18,221 nucleotides of DNA from Nitrosarchaeum sp. (GTDB taxonomy: Archaea; Thermoproteota; Nitrososphaeria; Nitrososphaerales; Nitrosopumilaceae), in the NCBI GenBank assembly GCA_013140415.1, contig JABFSW010000169.1:1-18221 (forward strand). The letters run 5' to 3'. The notes beneath the pieces were generated by a model. That model was not told where the DNA came from, did not search any database, and worked only from the letters and a program-made list of their open reading frames with translations. The position numbers were made by a program, and so were the translations under genes. Below, piece after piece: positions 13,016 through 18,221 of the stretch. The stretch's first letter is position 1; the number at the start of each line of letters is the position of its first letter.

Positions 13016-13023
13016 TCTATAAG
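13016..13023 (+). promoter_or_regulatory. TATA box of the SDR gene
   Basis: TCTATAAG lies 22-29 bases before the GTG start at 13045. Its position supports the GTG over the out-of-frame ATG at 13043 and predicts a leaderless mRNA. It separates the SDR from the preceding dehydrogenase despite the short gap. Confidence 0.55.
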
Positions 13024-13044
13024 ATACACCAATAAAATTACCAT

Positions 13045-13806
13045 GTGCGATTAAAAGATAAAGTAGCAATAGTTACGGGTGCATCAAGTGACATCGGCAA
13101 AGGGGTAGCAAAAAGATTTGTAGAAGAAGGAGCCAAAGTGATCCTCATTGCAAGAAAACTAGAAGGATTAGAAAAAGCCAGAAAAGAGATAGGAAATGAA
13201 AAATCTACGGCATCTATGTCGTGTGACTTGACTAATGAATCTCAAGTAATGCAAACAGTTAATCAAATTATGGCCACATATGGGAAAATAGATATTTTAG
13301 TTAATAATGCAGGTGCAATTAATGATCCAGTTCACTTTCATGAAATGGCAGATTCTGAGATTAAAAAATTAATTGACATCAATTTGTTTGGAGTTTTTCA
13401 CATGACAAAATCTGTACTAAATAAAATGTCAGATGTTAAAAAAGGAGTTATCATAAACATTGGTTCAATCTCAAGTGAAAGAGCTATACCAAGAGTTCAT
13501 TTGGCGGTATACTCGGCAACAAAAGCAGCAATAACAATGTTCACAAAATCAATTGCAGTGGAATATGCAAGAAAAAATATCAGATGTAATGGTGTAAATC
13601 CAGGAATTATCAATTCAGGTATGATAAAACCATATCTTGATGATCCTCAAGCAAGAAAAGTTCTAGAAGAAAGATTGCCGCTAGCAAGAATTGGTGAACC
13701 AATAGATGTTGCAAATGCAGTATTATTCTTAGCATCAGATGAGGCAAATTGGATTACAGGCATTGTACTCAATGTAGATGGTGGAAAAACAGCTTCAGAA
13801 GGATAA
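13045..13806 (+). CDS. Short-chain dehydrogenase/reductase (FabG-like SDR)
   Basis: This 253-aa classical SDR has the cofactor motif TGASSDIG (11-18) and NNAG (87-90). The catalytic tetrad is Asn113, Ser143, Tyr156 and Lys160 (YSATK), and the C-terminal end has the usual NVDGG. The residue in TGxxxGIG that is normally Gly is Asp16. IARKLEG after the second strand suggests NADP(H) use. Such enzymes reduce 3-oxoacyl thioesters, sugars or other ketones; the substrate cannot be read from sequence. In ammonia-oxidising archaea a role in acyl or 3-hydroxypropionate/4-hydroxybutyrate chemistry is conceivable but unproven. The start is GTG, supported by the TATA position. Confidence 0.9.
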   Translation: MRLKDKVAIVTGASSDIGKGVAKRFVEEGAKVILIARKLEGLEKARKEIGNEKSTASMSCDLTNESQVMQTVNQIMATYGKIDILVNNAGAINDPVHFHEMADSEIKKLIDINLFGVFHMTKSVLNKMSDVKKGVIINIGSISSERAIPRVHLAVYSATKAAITMFTKSIAVEYARKNIRCNGVNPGIINSGMIKPYLDDPQARKVLEERLPLARIGEPIDVANAVLFLASDEANWITGIVLNVDGGKTASEG

Positions 13807-13821
13807 TTCTGTTTGAATTTT

Positions 13822-13944
13822 TCAAGATGAAGTAATCTTATTTTTTCTTTTATTGTAAGACTTGTAGCTAAAAGCAGTAATCCCCATAATTATTACAGTG
13901 ATTACAGACCAGAGTGCAAAAGAAGTAACATCAGACTCGGACAT
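13822..13944 (-). CDS. Predicted 40-aa single-span membrane protein
   Basis: The ATG (13942-13944) to TGA (13822-13824) frame encodes a short acidic N-terminus (MSESDVTS), a hydrophobic stretch at about 8-26 and a very basic C-terminus (YKSYNKRKNK). This is the charge pattern of a small membrane protein with its C-terminus inside. A TATA-like GTTTAAT sits 18-24 bases before the ATG. It fills the gap between the convergent SDR and the divergent 69-aa gene. I recognise no family. Confidence 0.55.
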   Translation of the reverse strand: MSESDVTSFALWSVITVIIMGITAFSYKSYNKRKNKITSS

Positions 13945-14032
13945 TAAACAAACACAGATGGATTAAACATCTAAAGTTTTGGTTTAAAAAACAAGATAAT
14001 AAAATAAATTTTTAAAGTTATTTCTGAAACAT

Positions 14033-14040
14033 CTAAATAG
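14033..14040 (+). promoter_or_regulatory. TATA-like box of the 69-aa gene
   Basis: CTAAATAG lies 21-28 bases before the ATG at 14061. It favours that start over the in-frame TTG at 14043, which is only three bases after it. Confidence 0.5.
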
Positions 14041-14060
14041 ATTTGATACAAATAACTTTC

Positions 14061-14270
14061 ATGCCAGAATTAATATGTCCAGATTGTGGAAAGCGCTTAT
14101 TTCATGAAAATGAAGATACATTAAAGATAGAACAAACAGTACATGGAAAATTCTGTAGGAAAAAAATGGGTGAAGACCATAGCTTCATGCATAGAGATCT
14201 AGCACATATGAGTACATTTGATTCGGAAAGAGAAAATGACGGATCTGGAACACCAGTTTTAAAAAAATAA
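14061..14270 (+). CDS. 69-aa Cys/His protein, possible zinc-binding
   Basis: This small protein begins with LICPDCGKRLF, a zinc-ribbon-like CxxC knuckle (C6, C9). A third Cys (C32) and several His (15, 28, 40, 44, 49) follow, and the C-terminal tail is polar. C6, C9, C32 and one His could form a single zinc site. I do not recognise a named family. The promoter position supports the ATG start. The geranylgeranyl reductase gene starts 65 bases downstream with its own TATA box. Confidence 0.65.
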   Translation: MPELICPDCGKRLFHENEDTLKIEQTVHGKFCRKKMGEDHSFMHRDLAHMSTFDSERENDGSGTPVLKK

Positions 14271-14302
14271 TCTAGGGCAAATCAGAACATAAAACTACCT
14301 CA

Positions 14303-14313
14303 AAATTATATTC
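14303..14313 (+). promoter_or_regulatory. TATA box of the geranylgeranyl reductase gene
   Basis: AAATTATATTC is centred about 28 bases before the TTG start at 14336. It supports that start and a leaderless transcript. Confidence 0.5.
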
Positions 14314-14335
14314 TAGGATCAACAAAGCAAAGAAG

Positions 14336-15562
14336 TTGGCAACAGAGTATCATTATGATTTAGTAATAGTAGGAGGGGGTCCAGCAGGCTCGTCAGTAGC
14401 ATATGAAGCATCAAAAAATGGAATTAAGGTTGCACTTTTAGAGAAAGAAGAAACAATTGCACAGTCAGTTAGAACCAGCGGAGTTACATGGATACAAAAC
14501 ATAAAAGAATTTGGCATTCCAGATGACTGTTATAATCCGATTAAAAATTACTCATTTTGTTCACCAAATAACGAAGTTACAATTAGGGATACAATTCCAC
14601 AAGCTGCAGTTTTAGATGTAAGAAAAACATATCGATGGTTAGCAGAGCAGGCAAAAAATGAAGGTACAGATATTTTTCTCAAAACTAACATCAATAATGT
14701 GATAAAAAATAAAGATGGAGATATTATTGGAGTAAGTGGAACAAACAAGGAAGGAGAGGTGATATTTCATTCCAAAGTTATCGTTGATGCAAGTGGATTT
14801 TCTTCAACAGTTTCCAAAGCTATGGGGTTTGTAACACAGTGGGAGAGATTTGGAGCAGGTGCAGAATACGAAGTAAGAGCTGAAAATGTAGATCAAGAAA
14901 CATGGTGGCTCATGGTGGGTCAGAAATATTCTCCAGCAGGATATGCATGGATTTTTCCTGTAGGAAAAAATATTGTAAGAATAGGAGTTGGAGTTGGAAA
15001 ACCAGAATCACAAGTAGACCCTACAGAGCGATTAAAAGAGTTGATGGACTCAAAAATTGGTCCAATCAGTAAGTTAGGAAAAATTACACCTATTGAATTT
15101 CATTATGGATTGATTCCAAACGACGGGTTATCAAGAAAAACAGTATACAATAATTTGATTTTGGTAGGAGATTCAGCAGGTCAAGCTAATCCATTAGTAT
15201 TAGAAGGAATAAGATATGCAATAAAATTTGGAAGAGTTGCGGGAAAAATAGCATCAAATGCAATAAAATTAGGAAAAACAGATGAAATTGCATTGTATCC
15301 ATATGAGGAAAAGTGGAAAAAAGACATTTATGCAAAAATCAAATCTGCAGGAAAAGTTCAAGATAGATGGATTGGATTATCAGATGAAGAATGGGATAGG
15401 GAATTAGACATAATCAAGGAATTAAAACCTGAGGAATTTTTAGATTTTATTAAAGCAGATTTTGGATTAGCAAGTGTGATAAAATTGGCAGCACATCATC
15501 CAAAATTAGCAGTTAGACAATTATTCAACTTGGTAAAAAGTAAAAACAAGATTGAGAAATAA
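14336..15562 (+). CDS. Geranylgeranyl reductase family FAD-dependent oxidoreductase
   Basis: This 408-aa flavoprotein belongs to the family that saturates isoprenoid chains of archaeal lipids. The FAD dinucleotide motif VIVGGGPAGSS lies at 10-20, and the family substrate-site motif YxWxFP...GxG is seen as YAWIFP (203-208) with GVG at 217-219. The second FAD motif, LVGDSAGQANPLVLEGIRYAI, is at about 276-296. It probably reduces double bonds of geranylgeranyl chains of membrane lipids or quinones; this group usually has paralogs with different substrates, so the exact one is open. The start is TTG, supported by a TATA box. It is on the same strand as, and 87 bases before, the RNase P RNA. Confidence 0.88.
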   Translation: MATEYHYDLVIVGGGPAGSSVAYEASKNGIKVALLEKEETIAQSVRTSGVTWIQNIKEFGIPDDCYNPIKNYSFCSPNNEVTIRDTIPQAAVLDVRKTYRWLAEQAKNEGTDIFLKTNINNVIKNKDGDIIGVSGTNKEGEVIFHSKVIVDASGFSSTVSKAMGFVTQWERFGAGAEYEVRAENVDQETWWLMVGQKYSPAGYAWIFPVGKNIVRIGVGVGKPESQVDPTERLKELMDSKIGPISKLGKITPIEFHYGLIPNDGLSRKTVYNNLILVGDSAGQANPLVLEGIRYAIKFGRVAGKIASNAIKLGKTDEIALYPYEEKWKKDIYAKIKSAGKVQDRWIGLSDEEWDRELDIIKELKPEEFLDFIKADFGLASVIKLAAHHPKLAVRQLFNLVKSKNKIEK

Positions 15563-15589
15563 GAAAATAGACATAGATTTGCAACGTTG

Positions 15590-15598
15590 TTTATAACA
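15590..15598 (+). promoter_or_regulatory. Candidate TATA box for the RNase P RNA
   Basis: GTTTATAAC, embedded in a short TTGTT/AACAA inverted repeat (15587-15599), is the best TATA match upstream of the RNA. It would start transcription near 15620, about 30 bases before helix P1, implying 5' trimming. A weaker AT stretch at 15624-15634 would instead start close to P1. Confidence 0.35.
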
Positions 15599-15649
15599 AG
15601 CAAGAAACCAGAAAGACAATCTTCAAATTAAATCAAAAATATAACTAAC

Positions 15650-15934
15650 ATGTGTGAGCTGGAGCACGATACACTGCTACGGCAGAGGAAACTCCTCCCT
15701 CCATACAGGAAATGTGATCCGGAGATGGATAATCAGAGATGATTGGCAACGGAACAGAAAATAATCCAACCTGGCGCACAATGATGGCAAAACCTGAGAT
15801 TTCCAGAGAAGGAATGAAAAAGACGCCCCACATGGAGCAAAGCCAAACAGAACTATAGGATCCTGTACCAAGTTCAGGTAGGCTGCAAAGCGTAATATCG
15901 TGAAAACAGAAGGAGGGTTACTCCCAGCACACAT
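15650..15934 (+). ncRNA. rnpB: RNase P RNA (archaeal)
   Basis: This is the catalytic RNA that trims tRNA 5' leaders. The ends pair as helix P1: ATGTGT (15650-15655) with ACACAT (15929-15934), then GCTGG (15658-15662) with CCAGC (15924-15928). The universal core motifs are present: GAGGAAACTCC (CR-I, 15685-15695) and ACAGAAGGAGGGTTA (CR-V, 15906-15920). They pair as P4 exactly as in known RNase P RNAs: 15690-15692 with 15917-15919, a bulged U at 15693, then 15694-15698 with 15912-15916. GGCAACGGAACAGAAA near 15744-15759 resembles CR-II/III. The length of 285 is right for archaea. Two minus-strand reading frames across it are fortuitous. Higher local GC than its surroundings also fits a structured RNA. 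The exact ends are inferred from P1. Confidence 0.92.
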
Positions 15935-15960
15935 AAATTTTTTAAAATATTTTAAATTTT
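15935..15960. terminator. A/T-rich bidirectional terminator region
   Basis: Directly after the RNase P RNA and before the stop of the convergent membrane-protein gene lies a T-run and a perfect 16-base palindrome TTTAAAATATTTTAAA (15941-15956). It offers U-runs in both transcripts, which fits archaeal termination on both strands. Confidence 0.5.
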
Positions 15961-15967
15961 GAAGAGA

Positions 15968-17326
15968 TTAACTCATTGATTTAGCTTGTTCTTTACAAAG
16001 ACTAGCATTACATCTGCATGTTGCATCACATAAACATGAACCATGTATTTCACAGTCACATTCAGAACCAATTTCTGCAGATGCTGCACACCCACATGCT
16101 GCTTCCTCCTTATTGCTAGCAATGGCTGGAGGTGGGCTTTGTTTTTGGTCTTCATATACACTTCTAGTTTGTGTATAATCAGATGTGTCAGCAAGCTGTG
16201 CTTCTCCCCTATTAGTTTGATAACCACCAGAAGATGCACTTGTTTGATAACTTACTAATCTACTTGGATCAATTCCTTGTTGACCAATTGTTTGATTCTT
16301 TAATGTTCTATTACTAAAGATGAAAAATGCAATACCACCAATTGCAGCCATTCCTGCCATGCCATAAACTATCATCACAGGAAAGTCTCCGGTAGAAGTT
16401 GTCTGGTAACCTTCTGGAGGAGTTGGTGTAATTCCTGCAATTTCTAAACCATCAAGTACATCTAGTGCACCAAATCCAATTGCAGCAATATTTCCCTGAT
16501 CAGATGATTGAACACTTCTAACTACATAATTTTGATCAGCAGAGACAGGGGCCTCAAAAACTCTTTCCACTTGTCGTCCTTCTCTGAGACTACTTTCACC
16601 CATTGTCCAGCTAGATACAACAAATCCAGAGATAGACTCGTCTATTCCAAATGTAGCAGCATCGGAAGTAACTCCAGTAGGATCAAATAAAAAGTGCCAA
16701 TTGGTCATTGGTTGTTCTAAAATATAATCTGCATTGATGAGACCTTTTGATAATATTGAATCGGCCTCAGTTCCTGCAAGAATATCATAGACTGCAGGTT
16801 CTTGGTCTTTTAACAAAGATATAGGTAAATTAATTTCTACACCATCAATTACAACAGAGTCATTAGTGCTCATTCCTCTCCAACCCATATCAACTAAAGT
16901 ACGAACTTGGTCTTTTGTAATTACATAATCAGTCAGTGTGCCTTTTAGAACTACTTTGTAATCGACAGAAGTGTTAAGATTTCTGCCTTTAAGATGAAAA
17001 TCATAAGCTACATTTAGATCAGATATTTTTGCATGGCTTCCATCAGATTGAAGTTTTTGATTAAGACTTGCAATTAGTTGTTGAACTCCAGGATTTGATG
17101 CATCTGCAGTGCCAGTAACTGTCCATTCTTTCTCATGTAATTCATCAAATATTTTTCCACCGTTTGGATATTCAATAAAGATAGTTTTCTGATAATTATA
17201 AGAAAATGGAGATGTATCGCTATTAGGATTAATTTTAGCGTCTACTTGTGCTGCCCAAACAGAAGAACCTGAACCAATTACAAACAAACCAGCAATCAAA
17301 ACTGCTAAAAATACAGTCCTAGACAC
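15968..17326 (-). CDS. Signal-peptide membrane protein with cytoplasmic Cys-rich CXC tail
   Basis: I do not recognise a named family for this 452-aa protein. A signal peptide (1-26, ending VWAA) leads an extracellular region of about 285 residues, largely beta-like, with TDYVITKDQVRTLVDMGWRG and DGVEINLPIS in the middle. A membrane segment lies at about 315-338, followed by Asn-Arg. The remaining roughly 112 residues should be cytoplasmic: a polar linker with YQT repeats, then a cluster with four CXC pairs (411/413, 423/425, 431/433, 437/439), His428 and Cys444. The cluster looks like a metallothionein or copper-binding tail. Ammonia-oxidising archaea depend heavily on copper, so a metal-sensing or storage role is attractive but inferred. 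The start is GTG at 17324-17326, with TTTATTACTAA 20-30 bases upstream. It diverges from cofD. Confidence 0.8.
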   Translation of the reverse strand: MSRTVFLAVLIAGLFVIGSGSSVWAAQVDAKINPNSDTSPFSYNYQKTIFIEYPNGGKIFDELHEKEWTVTGTADASNPGVQQLIASLNQKLQSDGSHAKISDLNVAYDFHLKGRNLNTSVDYKVVLKGTLTDYVITKDQVRTLVDMGWRGMSTNDSVVIDGVEINLPISLLKDQEPAVYDILAGTEADSILSKGLINADYILEQPMTNWHFLFDPTGVTSDAATFGIDESISGFVVSSWTMGESSLREGRQVERVFEAPVSADQNYVVRSVQSSDQGNIAAIGFGALDVLDGLEIAGITPTPPEGYQTTSTGDFPVMIVYGMAGMAAIGGIAFFIFSNRTLKNQTIGQQGIDPSRLVSYQTSASSGGYQTNRGEAQLADTSDYTQTRSVYEDQKQSPPPAIASNKEEAACGCAASAEIGSECDCEIHGSCLCDATCRCNASLCKEQAKSMS

Positions 17327-17442
17327 GAATAAAATCGACAGTCAATTAGTAATAAACTTATCCTCAAAAACTAGATCGGGAATTTCTGAAAAAGTAATAT
17401 GGAGTAACAGCAAATGGTTTTAGAGTTTTAGGAGAAAATGGA

Positions 17443-18221
17443 ATGATTACAGTACTAGCAGGTGGGACAGGTTCGGTGAAACTAGTCAGAGGATTAGTAG
17501 CTCAAGAATCCAAAGTCAATGTAGTAAGTAACGTAGGGGACAATTATTGGCTTTATGGATTATACGTGTGTCCAGATATTGATACTATTGTTTACGGTCT
17601 GGCAGATTTACTAGATCAAGAAAGAGGGTGGGGAATCAAAAAAGACACATTCAATTTTTTAAGACAGATGGAAGTGTTTGGAGAAGAGACATGGTTTAGA
17701 GTAGGGGACAGAGATGCCGCAACTCACTTGATAAGAACAAACATGCTAAAAAACGGTAAAAATTTGAGTGACATTACAAAATGGATGTGTGAGAAATTTG
17801 CAGTCAGCGCAAATATCATTCCAGTTACAGATAACAGCATAGAAACAAGAATAATCACAGACAAAGGAGAATTACATCTTCAAGAATATTGGGTAAAACA
17901 TCGTGGAAGAGATAAAGTTGAAGGAATTCAATATATCGGAGCAGACAAAGCACGTCCAAATCCTGAAGCAGTAAATGCAATTCATGATGCAGACATGGTA
18001 ATTTTGGCACCAGGAAATCCACTAACATCTATTGGTCCAATGTTACAAATCAAAGGAATTCGAAAAGAGCTTTCAAAAATTAAAAAGAAAGTTGTTGCAG
18101 TTAGTCCACTCATTGGAGATAAAGCCATTAGTGGACCAGCAGCAAAATACATGGAAGCTGCAGGAATTGAAGCAAACGCATATGGTCTTGCAAAGATGTA
18201 TTCAGATGTATGCTCTAACAT
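17443..18221 (+). CDS. cofD: 2-phospho-L-lactate transferase CofD, N-terminal part (cut by window edge)
   Basis: These are the first 259 residues of CofD, which joins the activated 2-phospholactate (or related C3) unit to the deazaflavin FO to make coenzyme F420-0. Seen are the start MITVLAGGTGSVKLVRGL, the substrate motif NVGDNYWLYGLYVCPDIDTIVYGLAD and GDRDAATHLIRT, followed by APGNPLTSIGP and SPLIGDKAISGPAAKYM. The start is the ATG at 17443-17445; the frame extends upstream to a TAA at 17395 without another ATG. A TTTTAGAG stretch about 19-26 bases before the ATG is a plausible TATA box. The family usually has about 310 residues, so perhaps 50 are missing at the right edge. Confidence 0.93.
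   Translation, partial: MITVLAGGTGSVKLVRGLVAQESKVNVVSNVGDNYWLYGLYVCPDIDTIVYGLADLLDQERGWGIKKDTFNFLRQMEVFGEETWFRVGDRDAATHLIRTNMLKNGKNLSDITKWMCEKFAVSANIIPVTDNSIETRIITDKGELHLQEYWVKHRGRDKVEGIQYIGADKARPNPEAVNAIHDADMVILAPGNPLTSIGPMLQIKGIRKELSKIKKKVVAVSPLIGDKAISGPAAKYMEAAGIEANAYGLAKMYSDVCSN

Noticed and set aside
15645..15934. Two minus-strand proteins of 62 and 85 aa
   Set aside because: They are antisense to RNase P RNA, whose paired P1 and P4 helices explain the sequence.
15968..17326. CXC-tail protein as a substrate of the archaeosortase-like enzyme
   Set aside because: Its membrane span is followed by about 112 more residues, whereas sorting signals of this kind sit at the very C-terminus.

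Overview
This 18.2 kb window is AT-rich and densely coded. It most resembles a chromosome of a marine ammonia-oxidising archaeon (Thaumarchaeota/Nitrososphaerota, Nitrosopumilus-like). The evidence is an archaeal RNase P RNA, an Alba chromatin protein, a Dpo4-type Y-family polymerase, an Nre repair protein, an archaeal inositol-phosphate synthase, a geranylgeranyl reductase, the F420 gene cofD and an archaeosortase-like membrane protein. Many genes have a TATA-like box about 22-31 bases before an ATG, GTG or TTG codon, which predicts leaderless mRNAs. The genus assignment is inference from gene content, not a database result.

Layout. Positions 1-530 (minus) hold the 5' part of smc. Positions 773-1867 hold myo-inositol-1-phosphate synthase and 2038-2418 a VOC/glyoxalase-like protein, both minus. 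Positions 2568-3956 (plus) hold a PAC2 proteasome-assembly-chaperone-like protein and a LysE-type exporter. Positions 3953-4927 (minus) look like an operon: an 82-aa unknown, an Alba protein with three perfect 27-bp repeats, and a small Cys-containing membrane protein. Positions 4997-6094 (plus) hold a Y-family DNA polymerase, convergent with an archaeosortase-like protein (6081-7025, minus). A 48-aa Cys protein and Nre follow on the minus strand. A cobalamin-binding-type protein (8569-9492, plus), a predicted 31-aa micro-ORF (minus) and a two-gene redox operon (DsbA-like plus a CSC membrane protein, minus) come next. Two minus-strand C2H2 finger genes lie at 10891-11606. From 11690 the plus strand carries a 128-aa unknown, a beta-hydroxyacid dehydrogenase, an SDR, a 69-aa Cys/His protein, a geranylgeranyl reductase and the RNase P RNA. 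A 40-aa membrane micro-ORF sits on the minus strand at 13822-13944. The window ends with a signal-peptide membrane protein bearing a Cys-rich CXC tail (minus) and the start of cofD (plus).

Functional themes. Genome maintenance is well represented by SMC, Alba, the Y-polymerase and Nre. The last two both end in PCNA-binding-like motifs, which suggests that both work at the sliding clamp. A second theme is the cell envelope and lipids: inositol phosphate synthase (head groups), geranylgeranyl reductase (isoprenoid saturation), the archaeosortase-like protein, the thiol redox pair and the CXC-tail protein. I saw no insertion sequence, prophage, CRISPR array or tRNA. The region looks like core chromosome, with novelty mainly in small proteins, an altered catalytic residue and regulatory DNA structures.
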